64,000 bases of DNA from Microbacterium salitolerans (GTDB lineage Bacteria; Actinomycetota; Actinomycetes; Actinomycetales; Microbacteriaceae). The position numbers and the translations under genes were made by a program. Shown here piece by piece: positions 1 to 12,700 of the stretch (its first letter is position 1; each line of letters begins with the position of its first letter). The DNA is taken from NCBI RefSeq assembly GCF_019720895.1, contig NZ_JAHKSH010000003.1, positions 186,001 through 250,000 of the forward strand, written 5' to 3'. The notes under the pieces were generated by a model that saw only the letters and a list, made by a program, of their open reading frames with translations, did no database searches and was not told where the DNA came from.

Positions 1-610
1 GACGCGGCAGGTCGACGTCGAGCACCGTGACCCGCGCGCCGAGCCCGAGTGCGTTGGCGATCGCGTGCTCGCCGGCGACGCCGCCGCCGATGACGACGAC
101 GTTCGCCCGCGGAACGCCCGCGACGCCGCCGAGGAGGGCGCCGCGCCCGCCGTGCGCCCGCATCAGGTGGTAGGCGCCGACGGTGATCGAGAGGCGACCG
201 GCGACCTCGCTCATCGGCGTGAGGAGGGGCAGCGAGCGGTCGTCGAGCTGCACGGTCTCGTACGCGACGGCCGTGGTGCCGGCGCGCACGAGCGCGTCCG
301 TCAGGGGCTGGTTCGCCGCGAGGTGCAGGTATGTGAACAGGGTGAGATCGTCTCGCAGGAAGCCGTACTCGCGTTCGATCGGCTCCTTCACCTTGAGCAC
401 GAGATCGGCGGCGCCCCACGTCGCGGCGGCGTCGGGCAGGATCGTCGCACCTGCCGTCTCGTAGTCGTGGTCGGAGATGCGGGAGCCGTCGCCGGCGCCC
501 GCCTGCACGAACACCTCGTGACCGCCGTGCACGAGCGCATCGACGCCCGCGGGCGTCACGGCGACGCGATCTTCGCTGTTCTTCACCTCGGTCGGGATCG
601 AGATCCTCAT
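1..610 (-). CDS. ald: Alanine dehydrogenase, partial (C-terminal part beyond left edge)
   Basis: The minus-strand frame starts at ATG 610 (protein begins MRISIPTEVKNSEDRVAVTP) and runs off the left edge, so about 203 N-terminal residues of a family that is usually about 370 aa are present. This enzyme interconverts L-alanine and pyruvate plus ammonia using NAD. The opening EVKNSEDRVAVTPAGV, the segment around KVKEPIEREYGFLR and the start of the NAD-binding fold (VVIGGGVAGEHAIANALGLGA) are characteristic. A Shine-Dalgarno-like CGAGGAG sits about 6 nt before the start. It is divergent from an Lrp/AsnC gene, an arrangement known for ald and its regulator AldR in actinobacteria, so activation by that neighbour is likely (inference). 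Confidence 0.95.
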   Translation of the reverse strand, partial: MRISIPTEVKNSEDRVAVTPAGVDALVHGGHEVFVQAGAGDGSRISDHDYETAGATILPDAAATWGAADLVLKVKEPIEREYGFLRDDLTLFTYLHLAANQPLTDALVRAGTTAVAYETVQLDDRSLPLLTPMSEVAGRLSITVGAYHLMRAHGGRGALLGGVAGVPRANVVVIGGGVAGEHAIANALGLGARVTVLDVDLPR

Positions 611-712
611 GGCTGCTCCTCGCGTTGTGGCGGACGACACAAGGAGGTTCGCAGAAGATTCGTGAGGTTTCACCACCAGCGGCAGATCCTTCTGTACGAG
701 GCGCGATTCGCC

Positions 713-718
713 TACGAT
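713..718 (+). promoter_or_regulatory. Leaderless -10 element of the Lrp-family gene
   Basis: TACGAT ends 7 nt before ATG 726, so the predicted transcription start coincides with the A of the start codon and no Shine-Dalgarno is needed. The 115-nt ald/lrp spacer (611-725) also holds CAGAAG (652-657) opposed by CTTCTG (689-694) and A/T-richer patches, plausible for an Lrp site but not diagnostic. Confidence 0.6.
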
Positions 719-725
719 TCACGGT

Positions 726-1235
726 ATGAAGAGTGCCGGATCCGACCTTCCCGCGAAGAATCTTCAGCCCGTCGAACTCGACGATCTCGATCGCCGAATC
801 GTGCGGATCCTCAGTCGCGACGGCCGCACGACGAACGCCGATCTCGCCGCGGCTCTCGACATCGCGCCGTCGACCGCGCATGCCCGCACCCGGTCGCTCG
901 TCGACCGGGGCGTGATTCGCGGATTCCACGCGAGCATCGACCACCAGCGCCTCGGGCGGGGGCTGCAGGCGATGATCGGCGTGACTCTGCGCGGCGGCAC
1001 GCGCCACGACAGCATCATCACGTTCATCGACGAGGTGAAGCAGCTCCCGCAGGTGCTGCAGCTGTTTTTCCTCGGCGGTCCCGACGACTTCATGGTGCAC
1101 ATCGCTGTGGCCGACTCGAGCGAGGTGCGGCAGTTCGTCGTCGAGAACCTCTCGACGGAGCCGTTCGTGGCCTCCACGCGCACGAGCATCATCTTCGAGT
1201 ACCACCGCCGCGGCGTGGCGGCGGGGTTCCGGTAG
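726..1235 (+). CDS. Lrp/AsnC-family transcriptional regulator, probable regulator of ald
   Basis: 169 aa. The N-terminal AsnC-type helix-turn-helix lies at about residues 17-65 (LDDLDRRIVRILSRDGRTTN, then ADLAAALDIAPSTAHARTRS). A C-terminal ligand-sensing RAM domain of about 80 residues follows. The usual family length is 150-170 aa. It is divergent from ald, and Lrp-family AldR proteins are known to switch ald on in response to alanine, so local regulation of ald plus autoregulation is the most economical role (inference from synteny). The start is set by the leaderless -10 at 713-718; a shorter start is not needed because the helix-turn-helix begins well inside. Confidence 0.9.
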   Translation: MKSAGSDLPAKNLQPVELDDLDRRIVRILSRDGRTTNADLAAALDIAPSTAHARTRSLVDRGVIRGFHASIDHQRLGRGLQAMIGVTLRGGTRHDSIITFIDEVKQLPQVLQLFFLGGPDDFMVHIAVADSSEVRQFVVENLSTEPFVASTRTSIIFEYHRRGVAAGFR

Positions 1236-1242
1236 GGGCCGC

Positions 1243-1854
1243 CTACGGCACCGTGATCTCGATGTCGTCGCCGTACGCGAACAGGGAGCCGCCGCCGGTC
1301 TGGCCGTCCTCGAACACGTACTCGAACTCGAGCATCTTCCCGTCGTCGTCGATCCACCACGTCTCGGTGCGGTCGTCAGAGGTCAGTTCGTAACCGCGCG
1401 CCATGACGCCGTCGATCTCGCGCGCGTCGACCTTCTCGACGTCGGTCGCCGCGTCGGCGAAGTCCTCCTGAACCTGCGCCCAATCCCAGATCATCGCGAA
1501 CTCTGCGGGGTCGATGCTGTCGCTCTGTGCGGGGCCGGTCGGAGGCTGCTCGAGCCAGTACTCGCCATCGATGACCCACTCCTCCTTCTCCTCACCCGTC
1601 GTCGTCGTCGCGACGTGGATCGCTGCGACATCGCCCTCTTCGTAGACGGCGGCGCCCTCGAAGGACTCGTCGGGCGTCGTCATGCGGAACTGCACGGATC
1701 CGGCGTCGCGGATCGCGTCGGCCGTGGTCTCGCCGATCGTCTCGAGTGTTGTGTCGTCGGCACTGCACCCGGCGACCGCTGTCAGGGCACCCGTCAGGGC
1801 GAGTGCGCCGAGGAGTCGTCGGCCGCCGGTGGTCCTCGTTCCTCTCGCGCTCAT
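1243..1854 (-). CDS. Secreted lipoprotein of unknown function (LppX/LprG-like)
   Basis: 203 aa. It has an Arg-rich n-region, a hydrophobic stretch (LLGALALTGALTAVAGC) and a lipobox ending in Cys at about residue 29, so it is predicted to be lipidated and anchored outside the membrane. The mature part is acidic and resembles actinobacterial lipoproteins that measure a mean change such as GSVQFRMTTPDESFEGAAVY, with later strands of the LolA/LppX-like type. That family placement is by general appearance only. The start codon is supported by TACGAT (complement of 1861-1866) 6 nt upstream. It converges with the Lrp gene, with only 7 nt between the stops. Confidence 0.75.
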   Translation of the reverse strand: MSARGTRTTGGRRLLGALALTGALTAVAGCSADDTTLETIGETTADAIRDAGSVQFRMTTPDESFEGAAVYEEGDVAAIHVATTTTGEEKEEWVIDGEYWLEQPPTGPAQSDSIDPAEFAMIWDWAQVQEDFADAATDVEKVDAREIDGVMARGYELTSDDRTETWWIDDDGKMLEFEYVFEDGQTGGGSLFAYGDDIEITVP

Positions 1855-1894
1855 GCCGACATCGTATGAGGGTGCACCGGTCTACGCTGACGTC
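1855..1894. promoter_or_regulatory. Compact divergent leaderless promoters
   Basis: The 40-nt space between the divergent lipoprotein (start 1854) and the 63-aa protein (start 1895) holds two -10 hexamers in opposite directions. TACGAT on the minus strand is at 1861-1866 and TACGCT on the plus strand is at 1883-1888, each exactly 6 nt from its ATG. Only 16 bp separate them, so the two polymerases must share or compete for the same DNA. Confidence 0.6.
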
Positions 1895-2086
1895 ATGTCG
1901 GGTGGGAAGAAGGGCAAGACGAAGCCCAAGAAGAAGTGCTGCAAGTCGACGCCTCGCTGCAAGCGCTGCCCGATCCGCATGCTCGCGGAAGGTCGACTCG
2001 CCCCGGAGGACGCGAAGGAGATCTTCGCGAAGGCCCGCAACCGCAAGCAGGCGAAGAAAGCGCACCTCGACATCCCCGGAGGATGA
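1895..2086 (+). CDS. Small Cys/Lys-rich protein (63 aa), unknown function
   Basis: 63 aa, very basic. The N-terminus is Gly/Lys-rich (MSGGKKGKTKPKKK), followed by a four-cysteine cluster, CC-x5-C-x2-C (KKCCKSTPRCKRCPIRML, residues 13-30), and then a charged helical tail (APEDAKEIFAKARNRKQAKK). The cysteine spacing suggests metal binding, and the charge suggests nucleic-acid or ribosome binding; both are inference. The start is chosen because TACGCT 1883-1888 lies 6 nt upstream and because all recognisable sequence begins here although the frame is open further upstream. It faces the XRE-cupin gene, whose stop is 12 nt away. Confidence 0.75.
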   Translation: MSGGKKGKTKPKKKCCKSTPRCKRCPIRMLAEGRLAPEDAKEIFAKARNRKQAKKAHLDIPGG

Positions 2087-2098
2087 CGGGCCGCGTGG

Positions 2099-2650
2099 TC
2101 ACTCGGCGCGGTGGGTGTGGATCCGCTCCCCGTCGATGCTGAAGATGCTGAGAACCTCGGCGGGGCCGTCGGCTGTTGCGCTGAGGCTGTGCGGGGTCTG
2201 GGTCTCGAACTCCGCCGCCTCTCCCGGGGTGAGGATGTGCTCGTGTCCGTCGAGAGCGAGGCGCAGCCGGCCGCTCAGGACGTAGAGCCACTCGTACCCG
2301 TTGTGCACGCGCGGCGCGGGCGCCTCATCGGTGGGCGGATACGTCACCTTGAAGGTCTTCATCGGCGACTGCTCGAGGGTGAGCGGGGCGATGGTCATGC
2401 CGTCGCGCCGCTCGACGGAGCGGCGCACGCGCGGATCCGTCGCGGGCGCGGGCAGCAGGTCGTCGATGCGCAGGCCGAGCTGCCGGGTGAGGGGCAGGAG
2501 CAGCTCGAGCGACGCCTGCCGTTTTCCGGACTCGAGGCGGGACAGCGTGCTCGGCGACATGCCGGCTCGCCGAGCGAGCTCGTCGAGCGTCCAGTCGCGT
2601 GCGCGACGGGCGGCGCGGAGTCGGGGGCCGATCTGATCGAGGGCGTCCAT
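2099..2650 (-). CDS. XRE-family regulator with C-terminal cupin sensor domain
   Basis: 183 aa from ATG 2650 (MDALDQIGPRLRAARRARDW). The N-terminal Cro/CI helix-turn-helix spans about residues 7-62 (TLDELARRAGMSPSTLSRLE). The C-terminal cupin_2 barrel spans about 105-180 (HNGYEWLYVLSGRLRLALDG, LTPGEAAEF). Such regulators bind a small ligand in the cupin and control a neighbouring gene. It is divergent from the oxidoreductase/methyltransferase fusion, with 65 nt between starts, and probably controls it (inference). The frame is open 8 codons further upstream but the helix-turn-helix is complete from 2650. Confidence 0.88.
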   Translation of the reverse strand: MDALDQIGPRLRAARRARDWTLDELARRAGMSPSTLSRLESGKRQASLELLLPLTRQLGLRIDDLLPAPATDPRVRRSVERRDGMTIAPLTLEQSPMKTFKVTYPPTDEAPAPRVHNGYEWLYVLSGRLRLALDGHEHILTPGEAAEFETQTPHSLSATADGPAEVLSIFSIDGERIHTHRAE

Positions 2651-2715
2651 GATTCCATCTTGCCATTTCCGCAAGAACCTTTGCCAGTATCGCCTGACGG
2701 GCTGATCATGGTTCC

Positions 2716-4254
2716 ATGACGAACGAATGGGATGCCGTGATCATCGGCGGAGGCATCGCGGGGCTGAGTGCCGCGCAGATGCTCGGGCGGTCGCGCCGGC
2801 GCACGCTCGTGATCGACGCGGGCGAGCCCCGCAACCGATTCGCCGCGCACATGCACGGCGTGCTCGGCCACGACGGAAAGGATCCGGCAGAGCTGCTCGA
2901 GGTCGGACGTGCCGAGGCGCGCGGCTACGGCGTCGAGTTCGCGGCGGGTTCCGTCGCCGAGCTCGTCGACGAGGGGCCGCGGATCCGCGTGGTGCGCGCC
3001 GACGGAGCGGTCGACACGGCGCGCGCGGTCATCATCACGACGGGCGTGCGCGACGACCTGCCCGACGTGCCCGGTCTGGCCGAGGAGTGGGGTCGCACCG
3101 TGCTGCACTGCCCGTACTGCCACGGATGGGAGGTCGCGGATACGCGGCTCGCCGTGCTGGCGACGTCGCCGATGAGCCTGCATCAGGCGGATCTGGTGCG
3201 GCAGCTCTCGGACGACGTCACGGTGTTCACCGCCGCCGCGGAGCCGCTCGACGAGGAGGCGGCCGTGCGGCTCGCCGCGCGCGGGGTCCGCATCGAACGG
3301 GCCCCCGTCGCGCAGGTTCGTCGCGCGGAATCCGGCCTCGTGGTCACGACGAACGGCGGCGCCGAGTACGGCGTCGATGCCATCTTCACGGGCGGAGCCC
3401 CCGAGCTCGACCTGGCCTTCGCGGCGTCGTTCGAGCTGGCGCGCACGGAGGCGCCCGGGGATCCGCTCGCCGTCGACATGCTCGGCCGCACGAGCCACCC
3501 GCGCATCTTCGCGGCCGGCAACGTCACGGCGCCGTTCGCGAACGTGCCGGTCGCGATGGGTGCAGGATCGATGGCCGGGGCCGGGGTGAACGCCGCCCTG
3601 GTGGCGCAGGATGCCGACGCCGCTGTCGCCGCGCGCGCCGCCGAGCGGAATGCGGCGTGGGAGGAGCGATACGCCGCGGAGGATCGATTCTGGACGGGCC
3701 GAGTGAACGCCACCGTCGCCGATGTCGTGCGCGCGCTTCCGCCGGGCACCGCCCTCGACGTCGGAGCCGGCGAGGGCGGCGACGCCGTGTGGCTCGCGGG
3801 AAACGGCTGGCGCGTGCAGGGAGTCGACGTCTCGGCCACGGCGGTTCGTCGGGCGTCGGTGTTCGCGCAGGAGCGCGGCGTCGACGTCGACTTCCGCGTC
3901 GGCGACGGCGCGGCGTCGGTCGACGGCACGTTCGACCTCGTGCTCACCACGTTCCTGCACTCCTGGGAACCCGACTTCCCGCGGATCCGGCTGCTGCGCG
4001 AGGCCGCGTCGCGCGTCGCGCCCGGCGGACACCTGCTGGCGGTCTCGCACGCCGCACCGCCGCCCTGGGTGTCGGAGATGCCCGCGCACGCGCCGGTCAT
4101 GCGTGCACCGGATGAGGAGCTCGCCCTGCTGGGGCTGGACCCTCAGGTCTGGCACCCCGCGCTGGTCGAGACACGCGCGCGAGAGGTGACGGCGCCCGAC
4201 GGCACTGCCGCGCACCTCGACGACGGGGTGCTGCTTCTTCGGCGGCTCGAGTGA
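2716..4254 (+). CDS. Fusion of thioredoxin-reductase-like FAD oxidoreductase and SAM-dependent methyltransferase
   Basis: 512 aa with two domains. Residues about 1-300 are a thioredoxin-reductase-like flavoprotein: FAD motif AVIIGGGIAGLSAAQ at 8-22, redox-active CPYC at 132-135, and a C-terminal FAD motif with AAGNVTAPFANVPVAMGAGSMAG cut into two parts. Residues about 315-512 are a class I methyltransferase with motif I ALDVGAGEGG (about 345-354), then VQGVDVSATAV. Each half looks complete, so this is a fusion and not a frameshift. Fused proteins of this kind are known in actinobacteria and the substrate is not established. The two halves may act on the same thiol compound (inference). It is probably controlled by the divergent XRE-cupin regulator. 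Confidence 0.88.
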   Translation: MTNEWDAVIIGGGIAGLSAAQMLGRSRRRTLVIDAGEPRNRFAAHMHGVLGHDGKDPAELLEVGRAEARGYGVEFAAGSVAELVDEGPRIRVVRADGAVDTARAVIITTGVRDDLPDVPGLAEEWGRTVLHCPYCHGWEVADTRLAVLATSPMSLHQADLVRQLSDDVTVFTAAAEPLDEEAAVRLAARGVRIERAPVAQVRRAESGLVVTTNGGAEYGVDAIFTGGAPELDLAFAASFELARTEAPGDPLAVDMLGRTSHPRIFAAGNVTAPFANVPVAMGAGSMAGAGVNAALVAQDADAAVAARAAERNAAWEERYAAEDRFWTGRVNATVADVVRALPPGTALDVGAGEGGDAVWLAGNGWRVQGVDVSATAVRRASVFAQERGVDVDFRVGDGAASVDGTFDLVLTTFLHSWEPDFPRIRLLREAASRVAPGGHLLAVSHAAPPPWVSEMPAHAPVMRAPDEELALLGLDPQVWHPALVETRAREVTAPDGTAAHLDDGVLLLRRLE

Positions 4255-4300
4255 GGCGCTGACGTCTGAGGCTGGCAGAGGTGCGCACCAATACGACTGT

Positions 4301-4338
4301 GCGGGTGGCGGCGGAACGCGAGTCCGGCCGCCACCCGC
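4301..4338. terminator. Bidirectional hairpin terminator
   Basis: GCGGGTGGCGGC (4301-4312) pairs perfectly with GCCGCCACCCGC (4327-4338) over 12 bp with a 14-nt loop. It lies between the converging fusion gene (stop 4254) and VOC gene (stop 4344). There is no strong U tract, as is common in high-GC actinobacteria. Confidence 0.6.
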
Positions 4339-4343
4339 GCGAT

Positions 4344-4757
4344 TCAACTCTGTTGCTCGCCGCCGCCCTCGATCATCCAGCTGACGCCGAAGCGGTCGGT
4401 GAGCTGCCCGAACCAGCTGCCCCACGGCGCCTTCGCCCAGGGCATCGTGACGCTGCCACCCGCGGACAGGCCCTCGAAGGCCCCGGCGAGCTCGTCGGCG
4501 TCGTCGCCGTAGAGGATGACGTCGATGCGCGATCCGCCGTCCGATCCCTCGGGGGTGTCGGCGGCCATGATCGTGGCGCCGCCCGGCAGCTCGAGCTGGC
4601 TGTGCATGACCCACTCGGGGTCGCCCTCCATCTCCGCCATCGGCATGTCCTTGTAGCGCGTGAGATCGAGCGTGCCGCCGAGCACGCTCTGGTACAGCGT
4701 CATCGCCTCCTCGGCATCTCCGCTGAAGCCGATGTACGACGTGATCTTGACAGGCAT
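4344..4757 (-). CDS. VOC-superfamily protein, PhnB/glyoxalase-like
   Basis: 137 aa. The protein has the PhnB-type pattern of the vicinal oxygen chelate fold: KITSYIGFSGDAEEAMTLYQ at the start, then the SVLGGTLDLTRYKDMP strand, a central GGATIMAADTPEG and the C-terminal WFGQLTDRFGVSWMI. Family members are single-domain proteins of 130-160 aa, often called 3-demethylubiquinone-9 3-methyltransferase-like, but most have no proven activity. It stands alone on the minus strand and shares a terminator with the preceding gene. No regulatory site is evident. Confidence 0.88.
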   Translation of the reverse strand: MPVKITSYIGFSGDAEEAMTLYQSVLGGTLDLTRYKDMPMAEMEGDPEWVMHSQLELPGGATIMAADTPEGSDGGSRIDVILYGDDADELAGAFEGLSAGGSVTMPWAKAPWGSWFGQLTDRFGVSWMIEGGGEQQS

Positions 4758-4913
4758 GGTGAACCCCTCCGTCCGGCCGGACCGTGTGCCCGGCGCCCGA
4801 GAGGATCCTCACGTGAACCCCTGACAAACGAAAGAGGGTTCACGAATCCGTCACGGAAGGGTCAGGCGCGAGGTGCGTGCGCGCTGAAGGGGCAGCGTGG
4901 AAGGATCGAACGC

Positions 4914-5462
4914 ATGTCGATCCTCACCCACGACGTGCTCGTCTTCCAGCAGACGAGGAACTTCTCGAAGAACGACTTCGCGATCATGGACGGCCAGGGT
5001 CAGCAGATCGCGCACGTCGAGACCGGCGGCAGCACGATGGGCCGGATGTTCATGGGGGCGCGTGAGCTCACCGTGTTCGACGGCCCCGGCAATCCGCTCA
5101 TCCACATCAGGGACACCGTGACGTTCGGCCGCGACCGCATGGAGATCCTCGACGCCGACGGCACGCTGCTCGCGAACCTCGTCAAGCGCATCGCCTTCTT
5201 CAAGACCCACGTCACGCTCGACGTGCAGGGCGAGGAGATCCACCTCGAGGGCAACATCTTCGGCTTCGACTTCCAGATCGTCGGCCAGTACGGCGTCATG
5301 GCATCCGCCTCCCGCCAGTGGTCCGGCATGGGCGCCGCGCTCATGGGCATGTCGACCTACGGCGTGCAGCTGGCGCCGAATCTCACGGAGACGCAGCGCA
5401 AGGCGATCATCGGCGCGACGCTCGCGCTCGATCTCATCCGCGAGAAGCAGAGCAGGGGCTGA
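4914..5462 (+). CDS. LURP-one-related / phospholipid-scramblase-like protein
   Basis: 182 aa from ATG 4914. The sequence is an alternation of short strands (DVLVFQQTRNFSKNDFAIMD, VFDGPGNPLIHIRD, ILDADGTLLANLVKR) typical of the LURP-one/Tubby C-terminal-like barrel, followed by a C-terminal helix (NLTETQRKAIIGATLALDLI). Bacterial members are uncharacterised; the barrel is thought to bind lipids in eukaryotic relatives. The frame is open for 200 codons upstream, but that part overlaps the VOC gene antisense and looks non-coding. AAGGAT 7 nt before the ATG could be a leaderless -10. Confidence 0.8.
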   Translation: MSILTHDVLVFQQTRNFSKNDFAIMDGQGQQIAHVETGGSTMGRMFMGARELTVFDGPGNPLIHIRDTVTFGRDRMEILDADGTLLANLVKRIAFFKTHVTLDVQGEEIHLEGNIFGFDFQIVGQYGVMASASRQWSGMGAALMGMSTYGVQLAPNLTETQRKAIIGATLALDLIREKQSRG

Positions 5463-5479
5463 CACCGCCGTTCCGGCAC

Positions 5480-5518
5480 GCGACAGGGGCCCCGAGGATC
5501 TCTCGGGGCCCCTGTCGC
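5480..5518. terminator. Strong bidirectional terminator
   Basis: A perfect 17-bp stem joins 5480-5496 (GCGACAGGGGCCCCGAG) to 5502-5518 with a 5-nt loop. It lies between the converging LURP-one gene and argG and would stop transcription from both sides. Confidence 0.85.
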
Positions 5519-5528
5519 GCCTCGCGCG

Positions 5529-9565
<4,037 letters not shown>

Positions 9566-9628
9566 GACGTCATTGTGCGGCACGACGGGGGCGAACTGGT
9601 GCGATCCGGCGCGGTACGACGAAAAGTA

Positions 9629-9667
9629 CGTATCAGTGCGTATGTCGAGTGCGTATGCGTATCAGTG
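9629..9667. repeat. CGTAT-motif repeats in the regulator/surface-protein spacer
   Basis: CGTATCAGTG occurs twice, at 9629-9638 and 9658-9667, with GTGCGTATG-type copies between them, and CGTAT recurs at 9717. The 175-nt spacer (9566-9740) is otherwise unremarkable. A run of similar short motifs in front of a regulated gene and its divergent regulator suggests an operator array; the bound protein is not known. Confidence 0.5.
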
Positions 9668-9740
9668 AGGGTCGTCCTACGCGAATGCTGCGAGCGACGC
9701 CGATCGTCGCCGCCACGCGTATCGGATGGGGGAACTCTGC

Positions 9741-12700
9741 ATGACATCTGGACCTGTGCGCTCCCGAAAGCGCACGAAACGCTCGGTGGCGCTGCTGGCG
9801 ACGCTGTCGCTGGTCGCCGGGATGGGCGCGGTGGCGACGAATCTCGTGTCTGCGTCGCCCGCGCACGCCGCGGCCGCCTATGAGCCTGCGCTGCCGGCCG
9901 CCTGCGGGGAGGGGACGCAGGCGCGCTGGACGACGAAGAACCTGTGGGTGCACGAGAGCGACATCACCAACTCCACCGGCGCCGTCGGCAATCTGACGAA
10001 CAACCTGTACAAGTCCACGTCGATCTTCCAGTACTCGAGCCCGCTTCCCGGGCAGAAGGTCGACGTGCTGGCGTCCATCGGCGCACCCGTCGCGGTCGCC
10101 GACCGCACGCTCGCGAACATGTCCGAGTACGCGGCGCAGACGCAGAGCGCCGTCGACCCCGGAACGGCCGATCGCGCCGCCCAATCGGACATCTTCCACA
10201 GCATCACGCGCGTCGACGGCACTCCCGGTGAGACCGAGACGCTGTCGATCTCGAGTGCGGGCTACCAGGACTTCAACTGGTTCTGGTTCGAGTCCGCCGG
10301 CGGCGCGGTGCAGGGCAGCTCGGGAGGGTGGAAGGACACGTGGAACGTCCGCCACGGGGAGCAGTTCTCCGTGACGGTCACCTACCCCGAGGACGGCACC
10401 CTGTACTTCCACAACGTCGGGGCCGACCCGACGCGTGACGGGCGCCTCATGAACCTCGCGAACTACGAGTGCCCCACAGAGACCGAGGAGCCCGACGTTC
10501 CCGTGAACCCGGGTCCCGCCTGGGTGTGCACGGCGAACGGCATCCTGTTCCAGCACTCCGAGGTGGCCGAGGTGGATCTCGCGTCCGGCGAGACCCGCGA
10601 GATCCTCGACCTCCGCCCGCACATGGTGAACGGCGTCGGCTACAACGCCCTCGACGGCCTCATCTACGGGTTCGACACGGAGTCCGAGCAGGCGGTGTCC
10701 GTCGCGCGCGATGGCACGGTCATGCCGCTCGGCACCGAGGGGCTGTCCGAGCACATCGTGGTGGGCGACGTCGACGACGAGGGCGTCCTGTGGCTCGTCG
10801 AGGACACGCTGACGGCGAACCCCAGCACCTGGTATGCGATCGACGTCGACCCGAGCTCCGGCACGTACGGCGAGCTGATCGACTCCGGCGGCGCGGCGCT
10901 TCCTGCCGGGCTGAAGACGGGCGGCTTCGACTGGGGCTACATCCCCGGTACGGACTCCCTGTGGTCGGTCGGGCAGACCGGCGCCGGCAGCGACGCACGG
11001 CTGCTCGAGTTCCCGCGCGGCGGCAGCGCCTACATCGATCACGGCCCGATCCTCGACGTCGGCGGCAACACCTTCGGCGCTGTCTACGTCGACGGCGACG
11101 GGCGTCTCTACGCCTCCGAGAACGGCACCGGCGAGATCTGGCGGATCGATGTCGCCGCGAAGACGGCCACGCACTTCGCCGACGGGCCGGCCGCCAGCGC
11201 GAACGACGGCGCCCGCTGCGCGTCCGCGATGCTGCCTCTCGACTTCGGCGACGATCCCGACTCCTACGACACGATGCTCGCCGAGGACGGCCCGCGCCAC
11301 GCGGTCGTGGGCTTCGACCCTGACGCGCGCACGGCGCCGCTGATGATCGGAGACACGGTCGACGGCGAGGCGGATGGTGCGCCCACGGGCGCCGCCGACG
11401 GCGACGGCGCCGACGAGGACGGGCTCGGCGCGACCGAGCTCGACCCCGCCGCACCGGTGGCGGAGGTCGCTGTGACGAACGACACCGATCAGCCCGCCAC
11501 GCTCGCGGGCTGGATCGATCTCGACGCGGACGGGTCCTTCGAGGAGGCGGAGCGAGTCACGCAGACCGTGCCGGCAGGATCCGGAATGACCGAGACCGAG
11601 CTGGACTTCCCCGAGGCGACGTCGACGGACCCCACCTACGCGCGCTTCCGACTCTTCCCGGGCGAGGTCGCCGCACCGACGCCCGGAAGCATGCCGGTCG
11701 AGGGCGGCGAGGTCGAGGACTACGCGGTGACGTTCTCGACGTCGCCCGACCTCGTGGTCGAGAAGACGTCCCTTCCGCCGGACGGGTCGACCGTTCGCGC
11801 CGGTGAGGAGATCACCTACGTACTCACGTTCGCGAACCGCGGCACCGCGGCGGCGACGGTCGACGGCTGGACCGACCACCTCGACGGCGTCCTCGACGAC
11901 GCCGAGGTCACGGTGGCGCCGACGTCGGCACGCGACCTGACGGTGACGGACATCGAGGACGGGGCGTTCTCCGTCTCGGGGTCCGTGGCTGCCGGCGACA
12001 GCGTCGACATCACCTACACGGTGCGGGTGCTCCCCGACGGCGAGCGCGGCGACCACGCGATCACCAACGTCGTGACCTCGCCGAACACGGCTCCTCCTGC
12101 CGAGTGCGCCGATGGCGATCCGCGCTGCACCGAGCACGTCGTGCCCGAGCTGACCGAGTGGAAGGCCGTCGAGGCCGAGGCGGATCCGGTGTCCGCCGGA
12201 ACCGACCTCGTCTACACACTGTTCTTCGAGAACAGCGGCGCGGCCGCGGCGCGCGTCGATCACCTCGATCAGCTGGTCCACGTGCTGGACGACGCTGACG
12301 TGACATCGGAGCCGGTCTCCGAGGACGGCCTCGAGGTGTCGCGAGACGGCGACGTGATCTCGGTCAGAGGAGAGGTTCCCGCTGGAGAGATCTCCGAGGT
12401 CACCTACCGGGCGACCATCCGAGACGACGGCCAGCGCGGCGACGGCATCGCGGCGAACTTCCTCGTCCCGAATGTCCCGCAGGGTCCGCCCGAGCCGCCC
12501 GAGCAGCCCGTGTGCGAGCCGCCGGCTCCCGCCGCGGCGATCGGCTCCCTGAGCGCGGGGCGCGAGCAGCTCGACTGCACCGTCACGCGGATCTCAGACG
12601 TGACCGCGGAGAAGACCTCCGACCCGGAGTCCGGCAGCGCCGTGGCCTCGGGCGAGGAGATCACCTACACGCTCACGTTCCGGAACACCGGTGCGGCGGC

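Noticed and set aside
2395-4827. Open frame of about 810 codons on the minus strand across three genes
   Set aside because: It crosses the fusion gene antisense and the VOC gene and XRE gene out of frame; no recognisable domain.
9726-9740. Earlier start codon for the surface protein
   Set aside because: ATG 9726 overlaps the GGGGGA ribosome-binding site and has none of its own; ATG 9741 gives a standard signal peptide.
9633-12281. Open frame of about 880 codons antisense to the surface protein
   Set aside because: Arg/Val-rich sequence with no motif, and it opposes a gene with a signal peptide, repeats and a sorting signal.
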